From the NCBI RefSeq assembly GCF_017743975.1, contig NZ_JAGHRC010000007.1:1-64000 (forward strand): a DNA stretch of 64,000 nt, given 5' to 3'. Both the position numbers and the translations under genes were made by a program. This stretch comes from Ruegeria sp. R14_0. Its GTDB lineage: Bacteria > Pseudomonadota > Alphaproteobacteria > Rhodobacterales > Rhodobacteraceae. Each line of letters opens with the position of its first letter. Within the stretch, counting starts at the first letter, position 1. The notes below the pieces were generated by a model, which saw only the letters and a list, made by a program, of their open reading frames with translations, was not told where the DNA came from and did not search any database. This document shows, piece by piece, positions 8,361 through 16,377 of this stretch.

Positions 8361-8387
8361 ATTGATGTAGATCAATGGTGTATCAAT
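8361..8387. promoter_or_regulatory. Candidate GntR operator between the divergent units
   Basis: ATTGAT-gtag-ATCAAT (8361-8376) is a perfect 6-bp inverted repeat, followed at 8381-8387 by a further TATCAAT half-site. It lies in the 106-base gap between the minus-strand monooxygenase operon and the plus-strand GntR gene, the expected place for a substrate-responsive GntR/UTRA repressor to control both directions. No promoter boxes could be assigned with certainty. Confidence 0.6.
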
Positions 8388-8417
8388 TTTTCCTGCGACT
8401 GAGTGAAGCGCCCGAAG

Positions 8418-9128
8418 ATGTCCTCTGCCAACCGAAACCCGAACGCCTTGCCGGTTTACGTTCAGATCGCCGAGCTGCTGATCCGCGACATCGCTGCCGG
8501 GCGTTTGATTTCCGGCGAGCGTCTGCCGCCCGAGCGGGAGTTGGCAGCAGACCTGAACGTGTCTGTCGGGACGTTGCGAAAATCGCTCGCCGAGCTTGAG
8601 AAAAAGGGCATGCTGGAGCGTATTCAGGGGTCGGGCAACTATGTCCGCGACACCGGGACGCAAAATAGTGTCTATGGGATGTTCCGGCTGGAACTGCCCG
8701 AAGGCGGTGGCCTGCCGCGCGCGGATATCCTGTCCGTCGACCAGGTGAAAAAACCAATCGACCTGCCCGAATTTGGCGCGTCAGACAGCGGGTCCCGCGT
8801 GCGTCGGATGCGTTATCTGAATGACACAATTATCGCGGTCGAGGAAATCTGGCTGGACGATTCCGCCGGACGCATCGATCAGCATCTGTTGTCCGACTCG
8901 CTCTATCGGTACTACCAACATCAGTTAGGCTTCTGGATTACCCGTGCGGAAGACAGGGTCTCGCTTGGGGCGTTGCCAGACTGGACGCCCCCTGATTTCA
9001 CCAAACCGGCCGGTGAAACGGTCGGTTACATCGAACGGTTCAGCTGGTCGGAACGACCTGAACCTGTTGAGTTTTCAAAAACATGGTTCGACCCGGATCG
9101 GGCCACCTATGTCCAACGACTGAAGTAA
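8418..9128 (+). CDS. GntR-family regulator with UTRA ligand domain (HutC/FarR subfamily)
   Basis: About 236 aa. N-terminal winged helix: PVYVQIAELLIRDIAAG, then LPPERELAADLNVSVGTLRKSLAELEKKGML and an IQGSGNYV wing, followed by a UTRA effector domain. I used ATG at 8418; GTG at 8403 in the same frame is possible. It is divergent from the monooxygenase operon and 12 bases upstream of the Gfo/Idh/MocA gene, so it probably regulates both, with a sugar or sulfosugar effector. The palindrome at 8361-8376 is its likely site. Confidence 0.88.
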   Translation: MSSANRNPNALPVYVQIAELLIRDIAAGRLISGERLPPERELAADLNVSVGTLRKSLAELEKKGMLERIQGSGNYVRDTGTQNSVYGMFRLELPEGGGLPRADILSVDQVKKPIDLPEFGASDSGSRVRRMRYLNDTIIAVEEIWLDDSAGRIDQHLLSDSLYRYYQHQLGFWITRAEDRVSLGALPDWTPPDFTKPAGETVGYIERFSWSERPEPVEFSKTWFDPDRATYVQRLK

Positions 9129-9140
9129 AAGGAACTGCGC

Positions 9141-10238
9141 ATGACCCGGACCATTCACTACGGGCTGATCGGATGCGGTATGATGGGGCAGGAACATCTG
9201 CACAATATTGCCTTGCTGGACGACACGCGCGTTTCGGCGATTTTTGAGCCTGATGCCGAGATGGCCCAGGTCGCACAAGAGATCGCGCCAGACGCAGTGA
9301 TGGTGTCGTCAGTGGCCGAATTGCTGGCAGTCGAAGACCTGGATTGCATCGTCATCGTCAGCCCCAACCATGTGCACGTCGATCAGATCGAAGAAATCGC
9401 CCGCGCGCGTCCATTGCCATTGCTGGTCGAGAAACCTCTGTTCACCGACCCCGCGGACGCAGAGCGGCTTGAAGCGATCCAGCGCGATTATCCGCACCCG
9501 ATCTGGGTGGCGATGGAATACCGCTATATGCCCCCCATTGCCGCGCTGATTGCTGAGGCGCAGGCGACAGGCGGTGTAAAAATGCTGTCGATCCGCGAGC
9601 ATCGGTTCCCGTTTCTGGAAAAGGTCGGGAACTGGAATCGGTTCAACCGCAACACCGGGGGCACCTTTGTCGAGAAATGCTGTCATTTCTTCGACCTTAT
9701 GCGCCTGATCCTGCAATCGGACCCGGTGCGCGTCACCGCAAGTGGCGGGCAGGCGGTGAACCATCTGGACGAGGCGTATGAGGGCGAAACGCCAGACATC
9801 CTCGACCACGGTTACGTCATTGTCGATTTCTCCTCGGGCGCACGGGCGATGCTGGAGCTGTGCATGTTCGCCGAAGGATCGCGGTATCAAGAGGAGATCT
9901 CGGCCATCGGTCCCGATGCCAAGATCGAAGCGCTGGTTCCGGGGCCGGGTAGGTTCTGGCCGGAACATCTGGGTGAACCGCCGGTGCCACAGGTGATCGT
10001 CAGCCCGCGCGATCCCAAAGGGCCGATCACCAAGGATATTCCCGTCGATCCGCGCCTGCTGGCCGCCGGGGATCACAACGGTTCGACCTTCTATCAGCAT
10101 CAGGGGTTTTTGGCGGTTCTGCGGGGTGAGAAAGAACAACCGGACGTAACCCTTCAGGATGGGCTCTGGGCTGTTCGCATCGGGCTGGCCGCGCAAGAAG
10201 CGCTTGAGACCGGAGAGACCGTCCGCTTCAATTCATGA
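9141..10238 (+). CDS. Gfo/Idh/MocA family NAD-dependent protein (candidate NAD-dependent sulfoquinovosidase)
   Basis: 365 aa. The Rossmann motif GLIGCGMMG lies at the N-terminus, the family EKP motif near residue 95, and GGTFVEKCCHFFDLMR near 170, with the conserved His of the family. Members are sugar dehydrogenases or NAD-dependent glycosidases that work through transient oxidation at C3. Published work described NAD-dependent sulfoquinovosidases (SqgA, GH188) as gateway enzymes in sulfosugar clusters without a classical GH31 enzyme, and in Roseobacter bacteria. This cluster has no GH31 gene, so that role is an attractive reading. AAAAGGAACTGCGC precedes the ATG. Fold certain; substrate inferred. 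Confidence 0.88.
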   Translation: MTRTIHYGLIGCGMMGQEHLHNIALLDDTRVSAIFEPDAEMAQVAQEIAPDAVMVSSVAELLAVEDLDCIVIVSPNHVHVDQIEEIARARPLPLLVEKPLFTDPADAERLEAIQRDYPHPIWVAMEYRYMPPIAALIAEAQATGGVKMLSIREHRFPFLEKVGNWNRFNRNTGGTFVEKCCHFFDLMRLILQSDPVRVTASGGQAVNHLDEAYEGETPDILDHGYVIVDFSSGARAMLELCMFAEGSRYQEEISAIGPDAKIEALVPGPGRFWPEHLGEPPVPQVIVSPRDPKGPITKDIPVDPRLLAAGDHNGSTFYQHQGFLAVLRGEKEQPDVTLQDGLWAVRIGLAAQEALETGETVRFNS

Positions 10239-10299
10239 AGCGGATAGGAAACTCACGTTCCAGATACGCACAGGATCGGGTGTCGTTTTTGGCGCCCGA

Positions 10300-10397
10300 T
10301 GCGTCTTTTCCGCTTGCTGAGCGTATTCCGACGCAATAGCTCTGTTTGTGGGACACCCCTCCCCAACGAGGGGCGTGTATCTGGAAGGGTAATACAG
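10300..10397 (+). ncRNA. serC leader RNA motif
   Basis: Structured 5' leader directly in front of serC. First hairpin: outer stem TGCGTC (10300-10305) with GACGCA (10330-10335) and inner CGCT / AGCG (10311-10314, 10320-10323). Second hairpin: CCCCTC (10356-10361) with GAGGGG (10368-10373), extended by ACA / TGT. The ribosome-binding GGAAGGG (10383-10389) follows at once. A serC leader motif is described upstream of serC-serA in alphaproteobacteria, with its last stem at the ribosome-binding site; place and layout fit. It probably tunes serine synthesis; the ligand or mechanism is not established. Family membership was not tested by a covariance search. Confidence 0.72.
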
Positions 10398-11552
10398 ATG
10401 AGTATTCAACAACCGGCAACGCGGCCGGCGAATCCGCGTTTTTCCTCTGGCCCCTGCGCCAAGCCCCCCACATTTGATCTGACCAAACTGGCCGATGCCG
10501 CGCTGGGCCGGTCGCACCGTGCGGCTGTCGGCAAGGACAAGCTGAAGGCGGCCATTGAAGGCACGCGTGAGGTGCTTGGCATTCCGGCAGATTACAAGAT
10601 CGGCATCGTTCCCGCCTCAGACACCGGCGCGGTAGAGATGGCTCTGTGGTCGCTGCTGGGCGAGCGCAAGGTCGAGATGCTGGCTTGGGAAAGCTTTGGC
10701 TCCGGTTGGGTCACCGACGTGGTCAAGCAGCTAAAGATCGACGCCGAGGTGAAAACCGCGGATTACGGTCAGCTGGTTGATCTGGCCTCGGTCGATTTCG
10801 CCAATGACGTCGTGTTTACGTGGAACGGCACAACCTCGGGCGTGCGGGTTCCAAACGGCGACTGGATTGCCGATGACCGTCAGGGTCTGACGATTTGTGA
10901 CGCGACATCGGCAGCTTTTGCGATGGACCTGCCTTGGGACAAACTGGATGTGACCACCTTCAGCTGGCAGAAAGTGCTGGGTGGAGAGGCGGCCCACGGC
11001 ATGCTGATCTTGTCGCCCCGCGCGGTGGAGCGGCTGGAAAGCTATACCCCCGCATGGCCCCTGCCCAAGATTTTCCGCCTGACCAAGGGCGGCAAGCTGA
11101 TCGACGGTATTTTCACCGGCGCAACGATCAACACACCCTCGATGCTGGCGGTTGAGGATTACCTGTTCGCGCTGGACTGGGCGCGCTCGGTTGGTGGGCT
11201 GCAGGGCCTGATCGCGCGGGCCGACGCCAATGCCGGTGCGGTGCATGCGTTCTGCGATCAGAACGATTGGATCGCCAACCTGGCCGAGGATGCAGCGACG
11301 CAGTCGAACACATCCGTATGTCTGAAATTCACCGACACGCGTATTCAGGACGGTGCGACATTCGCCAAGGCCGTAGCTAAGCGGCTTGAGGCCGAGAAAA
11401 TCGCGCTGGACATCGGTGCCTATCGCGACGCGCCTGCGGGTCTGCGTATCTGGTGCGGCGGCACGGTCGAAACCTCGGATATCGAGGCGATGTTGCCGTG
11501 GCTCGCCTGGGCCTTCGAGGCTGAAATTGCGGCACAATCCGAAGCCGCCTGA
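10398..11552 (+). CDS. serC: Phosphoserine aminotransferase
   Basis: 384 aa, class V PLP aminotransferase. The PLP lysine is K192 in [10 protein letters not shown]. It makes 3-phosphoserine from 3-phosphohydroxypyruvate and glutamate, the second step of serine synthesis. The start at 10398 ([20 protein letters not shown]) follows GGAAGGG in the leader RNA; extending the frame upstream would read through the leader structure. serA follows after 58 bases, giving the serC-serA operon usual for this group. Confidence 0.96.
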   Translation: MSIQQPATRPANPRFSSGPCAKPPTFDLTKLADAALGRSHRAAVGKDKLKAAIEGTREVLGIPADYKIGIVPASDTGAVEMALWSLLGERKVEMLAWESFGSGWVTDVVKQLKIDAEVKTADYGQLVDLASVDFANDVVFTWNGTTSGVRVPNGDWIADDRQGLTICDATSAAFAMDLPWDKLDVTTFSWQKVLGGEAAHGMLILSPRAVERLESYTPAWPLPKIFRLTKGGKLIDGIFTGATINTPSMLAVEDYLFALDWARSVGGLQGLIARADANAGAVHAFCDQNDWIANLAEDAATQSNTSVCLKFTDTRIQDGATFAKAVAKRLEAEKIALDIGAYRDAPAGLRIWCGGTVETSDIEAMLPWLAWAFEAEIAAQSEAA

Positions 11553-11610
11553 TCTTTTTCACCGGGCCGCGCGGGCCCGGACCTTTCATACAATTCAAGG
11601 ACCAGAGAAT

Positions 11611-13206
11611 ATGGCCCCCAAAGTACTCGTATCTGACAAGCTCAGCGAAACCGCCGTGCAAATCTTCCGCGATCGCGGCATCGACGTGGATTTCATGCCC
11701 GATCTGGGTAAGGACAAAGACAAGCTGGCTGAGGTGATTGGTCAGTATGATGGCCTAGCCATCCGGTCGGCCACCAAGGTCACGCCGAACATTCTGGAAA
11801 AAGCCGACAAGCTGAAGGTCATCGGTCGCGCCGGGATCGGCACCGACAATATCGACAAGGACGCGGCGTCGAAAAAAGGCGTGATCGTGATGAACACGCC
11901 GTTCGGCAACATGATCACCACCGCCGAACACGCGATCGCGATGATGTTCGCCGTGGCGCGGCAGATCCCCGAGGCCAGCACCTCGACCCATGCGGGCAAA
12001 TGGGAAAAGTCCAAGTTCATGGGGATTGAGCTGACCAACAAGACCCTCGGCGTCATCGGTGCGGGCAACATCGGCGGTATCGTCTGTGAACGTGCTTTGG
12101 GCCTGAAGATGAAGGTCGTTGCCTACGATCCCTATCTGGGTGAGGAGAAAGCCGCGCAAATGGGCGTGGAAAAGGTCGAACTGGACGAGCTGTTGGCCCG
12201 GGCTGACTTCATCACCCTGCACGTTCCGTTGACCGACCAGACCAGCAACATCCTGAGCCGCGAAAATCTGGCCAAAACCAAGCCCGGTGTGCGCATCGTA
12301 AACTGCGCGCGTGGCGGGCTGGTCGACGAAGAAGCGCTGGCCGAGATGCTGCAATCCGGCCACGTGGCTGGCGCGGCCTTTGATGTGTTCAGCGTGGAAC
12401 CGGCCAAAGACAACCCACTGTTCAACCTGCCTAACGTGGTCTGCACCCCCCACCTGGGCGCTGCAACGACCGAGGCGCAGGAAAACGTGGCGCTGCAGGT
12501 GGCCGAGCAGATCTCGAACTACCTGCTGACCGGCGCGGTGGAAAACGCGCTGAACATGCCCAGCGTAACGGCCGAAGAGGCCAAGGTCATGGGCCCGTGG
12601 ATCAAGCTGGCAGGTCACTTGGGCAGCTTCATCGGCCAAATGACCGATGAGCCGGTCAAGGCGATCAACATCCTGTATGACGGTGTCGCGGCCGAGATGA
12701 ATCTGGCCGCCCTGAACTGTGCCGTCGTTGCCGGGATCATGAAAAAATTCAATCCCGAAGTGAACATGGTGTCGGCCCCGGTTGTTGCCAAAGAACGTGG
12801 CATCCAGATTTCGACCACCAATCAGGACAAATCCGGCGCGTTCGAAGGGTATATCAAGGTGACTGTTGTGACCGACAAACGCGAACGCTCGATCGGTGGC
12901 ACGGTGTTCAGCGATGGGAAACCCCGGTTCATCCAGATCAAGGGTATCAATATCGACGCCGAAATTGGCGCGCATATGCTCTACACCACCAACGAAGATG
13001 TCCCCGGCATCATCGGTGCGCTGGGTCAGACCATGGGCGAAAACGACGTCAACATCGCCAACTTTACGCTGGGCCGGGCCGAGGCGGGCGGCGAAGCAAT
13101 CGCGCTGCTCTATGTCGACGAACCGGTGCCCGCCGAAGCCCGCGCGAAACTGGCAGAAACGGGTCTGTTCACGCAGATCAAACCGCTGCAATTTGACGTA
13201 GCCTGA
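11611..13206 (+). CDS. serA: D-3-phosphoglycerate dehydrogenase
   Basis: 531 aa, the long form. It has a catalytic/NAD domain with GAGNIGG (near 150-156), the NCARGG segment, and the catalytic His in CTPHLGAAT, then an intervening (ASB) domain and a C-terminal ACT domain (about 455-531) for serine feedback. It catalyses the first committed step of serine synthesis. The start MAPKVLVSDK is the natural N-terminus. It is second in the serC-serA operon and ended by the terminator at 13232. Confidence 0.97.
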   Translation: MAPKVLVSDKLSETAVQIFRDRGIDVDFMPDLGKDKDKLAEVIGQYDGLAIRSATKVTPNILEKADKLKVIGRAGIGTDNIDKDAASKKGVIVMNTPFGNMITTAEHAIAMMFAVARQIPEASTSTHAGKWEKSKFMGIELTNKTLGVIGAGNIGGIVCERALGLKMKVVAYDPYLGEEKAAQMGVEKVELDELLARADFITLHVPLTDQTSNILSRENLAKTKPGVRIVNCARGGLVDEEALAEMLQSGHVAGAAFDVFSVEPAKDNPLFNLPNVVCTPHLGAATTEAQENVALQVAEQISNYLLTGAVENALNMPSVTAEEAKVMGPWIKLAGHLGSFIGQMTDEPVKAINILYDGVAAEMNLAALNCAVVAGIMKKFNPEVNMVSAPVVAKERGIQISTTNQDKSGAFEGYIKVTVVTDKRERSIGGTVFSDGKPRFIQIKGINIDAEIGAHMLYTTNEDVPGIIGALGQTMGENDVNIANFTLGRAEAGGEAIALLYVDEPVPAEARAKLAETGLFTQIKPLQFDVA

Positions 13207-13231
13207 GTTTGGCCTGATAATTGTGACTTGA

Positions 13232-13270
13232 ACAATGCCCGCGCAAAAAATGCGCGGGCATTGTCTTTTC
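13232..13270 (+). terminator. Intrinsic terminator after serA
   Basis: Perfect 14-bp stem (13232-13245 with 13251-13264) with a loop of five A, followed by CTTTTC. It is one of the strongest hairpins in the window and closes the serC-serA unit. Confidence 0.9.
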
Positions 13271-13323
13271 TCTGCAATCGAGTTGTTGCACAAAGCGCTT
13301 ATTGATTTCAGCGAGGCTTTGCT

Positions 13324-14061
13324 TTGAGCACTCCGATTTACGCAGTTGGCGATATTCACGGTCAGTTGGGCATGCTACACACGGCCCTCGCCGCGATCGA
13401 GGCAGATGGCGGCCCGGACGCGCGGATCGTGTTTTTGGGCGATTACGTGGATCGCGGCCCGAACAGTCGCGAGGTGCTGGACCTGCTAATCGAAGGACAA
13501 CGCGCCGGGCGGAATTGGGTCATGGTCAAAGGCAACCACGACCGCATGATGGCCCGCTTTGTTGAGCGTTGTGAGATCGCGGACAAACATTTGCCGATAA
13601 CTCTGAACTGGCTGCACCCGCGGTTGGGCGGGCGTGAAACACTGGCCTCTTACGGCGTCGAAGTAACCGACACGGACCGCATCTTTCAGGTCCACGAACG
13701 CGCGCTTGCGGCCGTTCCACAGGCTCACATCGAGTTTGTGAATGGTTTGTCCAACTTTCATAAGGAAGGTGAGCTACTGTTTGTCCATGCGGGGATCAAG
13801 CCGGGCGTTCCACTGGATCAGCAGACCGAAGACGACCTTGTCTGGATAAGACAGGAGTTCCTGCGCGATGCCCGCCCGCATCCCTGGTTGATCGTGCACG
13901 GCCATACCCCCGTGGACCGGGCCGAACATTGCGGCAAACGTATCAATCTGGATGCAGGCGCGGGCTATGGCCGACCCCTTGCAACGGCGGTCTTCGAAGG
14001 GCGTGAGTGCTGGCTGCTAACCGATGCAGGCCGGGTCAGATTAGAGCCTAATTTGAGGTAA
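13324..14061 (+). CDS. PPP-family metallophosphatase (serine/threonine phosphatase type)
   Basis: 245 aa. All PPP signatures are present: GDIHGQ (9-14), GDYVDRG (39-45), GNHD (70-73), then HAGI and HGHTP for the second metal site. It is a soluble Mn/Fe-dependent phosphatase; protein phosphatase or dinucleotide hydrolase activity cannot be separated. The start is a TTG at 13324 with a GAGG site upstream, because the GDIHGQ motif sits so close to the N-terminus that no later start fits. Its end overlaps the convergent matB-like gene by 14 bases. Confidence 0.85.
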   Translation: MSTPIYAVGDIHGQLGMLHTALAAIEADGGPDARIVFLGDYVDRGPNSREVLDLLIEGQRAGRNWVMVKGNHDRMMARFVERCEIADKHLPITLNWLHPRLGGRETLASYGVEVTDTDRIFQVHERALAAVPQAHIEFVNGLSNFHKEGELLFVHAGIKPGVPLDQQTEDDLVWIRQEFLRDARPHPWLIVHGHTPVDRAEHCGKRINLDAGAGYGRPLATAVFEGRECWLLTDAGRVRLEPNLR

Positions 14062-15565
14062 AACGCGCTTTGTAGCGGTCCCGCAGGGCGTTTTTCTGCA
14101 CCTTACCCATCGTGTTTCTGGGCAGCTCGTCCAGCAAAATCAGCTCGCGGGGGTGCTTGAATCGAGCCAATTCGTTTTGAACGGTCGACATAATTGCCTC
14201 GACGTCCGGAGACTGATCCGGCTCGGCCACCAGAATACCCAGGACTGTTTCGCCAAAATCCGGGTGTGGAACGCCGATCACCGCGCTTTCCAGCACGCCG
14301 GGTTGGTCGTCCAGCACCAGCTCAATCTCTTTGGGATAGATGTTGAACCCGCCCGAGATGATCAGATCTTTGCCGCGCCCGACGATATGGACATAGCCAT
14401 CTTCGTCCACGCGCCCCAGATCGCCTGTGATGAAAAACCCGTCTTCGCGCAATTCCGCGGCTGTTTTCTCGGGCATTTGCCAATATCCTTCGAAAACATT
14501 GGGCCCACGCACTTCAATCATGCCGATTTCGCCTTGCGGTAGGGTCTCGCCTGTCTCGGGGTCGGTCACCTTCAGATCAACATCGGGCAAGGGGAACCCC
14601 ACGGTTCCCGCGCGGCGTTCGCCGTCATAGGGGTTCGAAGTGTTCATGTTGGTTTCCGTCATGCCGTAGCGTTCCAGAATGCGGTGGCCGGTTCGGTCTT
14701 CGAACCTTTCATGGGTCTCGGCCAGAAGTGGGGCCGAGCCCGAGATGAACAGCCGCATATGGCGCGTCAGATCGCCCGTGAACTGTTCATCCGCCAGCAA
14801 TCGGGTGTAGAAGGTCGGCACTCCCATCATCGATGTCGCGTTGGGCATCAGGCGCAGGATGTCATCCAGGTCAAATTTCGGAAGAAAGATCATCGATCCA
14901 CCCGACGCCAGAATGACGTTCGTCGCCACAAACAGCCCGTGGGTGTGAAAGATCGGCAAGGCATGCAGCAACACGTCATCCTTGGTGAACCGCCATTCCT
15001 GCACCAGAGTTTCGGCATTGGACAACAGGTTGGCCTGCGTCAGCATCGCGCCCTTGGACCGACCCGTTGTGCCCGAAGTATAGAGGAATGCGGCCAGATC
15101 ATCTTCGGATCGCTTTACGGGCTCGAACGCGGGCAGCATCCCCAATGCACGGCGCATCAGACTGCCGGACCCGTCGGCGTTTAGTGTCTCTAACCTTGCG
15201 TTTTGTGCCTGTGCGATCGGGGCAAGATCAGCTTGATTGGCGGCATCACACACCACCAACGCCGCGCCGCTGTTTTCGATGAAGTAGCTGAGTTCGGCGG
15301 ACTTATAGGCGGTGTTCAATGGCAGAAAGATCAACCCGGCTTGCGCGCAGGCGGCATAGAGTGCCAGCGCTTCTGGAGATTTTTCGACCTGAACGGCGAC
15401 CCGGTCTCCGGGCTGCAGTTCGAAACCGTTCAGGGCGTTGGCGATCCGTGACGCCATGTCCAGAAAATCCGCATGACTCAGTGTTTGGCCGTCCGGCAGA
15501 TATAAAAACGGTGTGTCCTGACCCGCGTGAATGCCAAACAGTTGATCATAGAGAGGGTTGCCCAT
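14048..15565 (-). CDS. matB: Malonyl-CoA synthetase (AMP-forming), MatB-like
   Basis: 505 aa, acyl-adenylate family. P-loop-like YTSGTTGRSKGAM, the A5 motif ERYGMTETNMNTSNPYDGERRAG, A7 TGDLG and the A10 lysine region NTMGKVQK are all present. The stretch GVPTFYTRLL...HMRLFISGSAPLLAETH is shared with characterised MatB proteins of alphaproteobacteria. It activates malonate (or methylmalonate) to the CoA thioester. No malonate transporter or decarboxylase gene lies beside it, so it may serve scavenging or polyketide/fatty acid precursors. Specificity is inferred. Confidence 0.86.
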   Translation of the reverse strand: MGNPLYDQLFGIHAGQDTPFLYLPDGQTLSHADFLDMASRIANALNGFELQPGDRVAVQVEKSPEALALYAACAQAGLIFLPLNTAYKSAELSYFIENSGAALVVCDAANQADLAPIAQAQNARLETLNADGSGSLMRRALGMLPAFEPVKRSEDDLAAFLYTSGTTGRSKGAMLTQANLLSNAETLVQEWRFTKDDVLLHALPIFHTHGLFVATNVILASGGSMIFLPKFDLDDILRLMPNATSMMGVPTFYTRLLADEQFTGDLTRHMRLFISGSAPLLAETHERFEDRTGHRILERYGMTETNMNTSNPYDGERRAGTVGFPLPDVDLKVTDPETGETLPQGEIGMIEVRGPNVFEGYWQMPEKTAAELREDGFFITGDLGRVDEDGYVHIVGRGKDLIISGGFNIYPKEIELVLDDQPGVLESAVIGVPHPDFGETVLGILVAEPDQSPDVEAIMSTVQNELARFKHPRELILLDELPRNTMGKVQKNALRDRYKARFTSN

Positions 15566-15645
15566 CCCGCCATTCCTTCGCGCCGAACCAAATTGCGCTG
15601 AATCTGGCGCGGATTAGCAGCACGGTAAAGCGGAAAACGTTCAAA

Positions 15646-16350
15646 TCAGAACTGAGTGGTCATGCGGTACCCGGCGGCGAAGTACATCTTTGCAAAGGTA
15701 ACCGGCTGCTCCTCAAGCCACGTGATCCGTTCACCCGTAAACACCGGTTCGCCGACCGGAAGGTCCAGAAAGCCGGCGACTGTCTCATCGGCGCGACTTG
15801 CCAGAAAACTCAACTCGACATTGGTGAAAGGCACCGTCTGGATCAGCCACTCATTAGGGCCTATTGCGGCAAAATCAGCGTCGATGACTTGCGGGACCGA
15901 GGCTATGACGATCCAGCGATCCTCGAATTGGAACGGCGTGTTGCCGTTGAAATGCATGCAGCGCACATGCATGACGTTTTGATCCGATGTCAGCGCCAGG
16001 CGCGCGCGCAACCAATCAGGCGCAGGTTCCACACCCGAGGACACCAACGCATAGCGATAGGTGCCGCCCATAGCCTCGACCTCGTCCCGAACCATGGGGA
16101 TTGTGAAGCGGGCTTGCCGCTGCGGTGCGCTTAGAACCCGCGTTCCGGCCTTGCGACGACGTTCCAGATAGCCCTCATCCGCCAGCTCGCGCAGCGCGCG
16201 GTTCACGGTTGTTCGGGTGCAGGAAAACTCGACTGCCAGTTCCTGCTCATTGGGCAACAGGGACTCCGGCTGCCACTGGCCCGACCGGATGCGTGCCAGA
16301 ACGGTTTCTTTGATGTCCCTGTAGCTGGTGTTGTCACTCGATTGGGTCAT
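15646..16350 (-). CDS. hutC: Histidine utilisation repressor
   Basis: 234 aa, GntR winged helix (YRDIKETVLARIRSG, LLPNEQELAVEFSCTRTTVNRALRELADEGYLERRRKAGTRV) plus a UTRA domain that in HutC binds urocanate. I used ATG at 16350, which has AAGG 5 bases upstream; an ATG at 16365 in frame has a weaker site. It lies directly downstream of hutF on the same strand and beside the rest of the hut genes, which fixes the HutC assignment. It likely binds the palindrome at 17766-17775. Confidence 0.92.
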   Translation of the reverse strand: MTQSSDNTSYRDIKETVLARIRSGQWQPESLLPNEQELAVEFSCTRTTVNRALRELADEGYLERRRKAGTRVLSAPQRQARFTIPMVRDEVEAMGGTYRYALVSSGVEPAPDWLRARLALTSDQNVMHVRCMHFNGNTPFQFEDRWIVIASVPQVIDADFAAIGPNEWLIQTVPFTNVELSFLASRADETVAGFLDLPVGEPVFTGERITWLEEQPVTFAKMYFAAGYRMTTQF

Positions 16351-16377
16351 GCGGCCTTTTTCCATGGTTCTGTCCGT

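Noticed and set aside
11755..13359. 534-codon minus-strand frame across serA
   Set aside because: Antisense shadow of a certain gene; no domain recognised.
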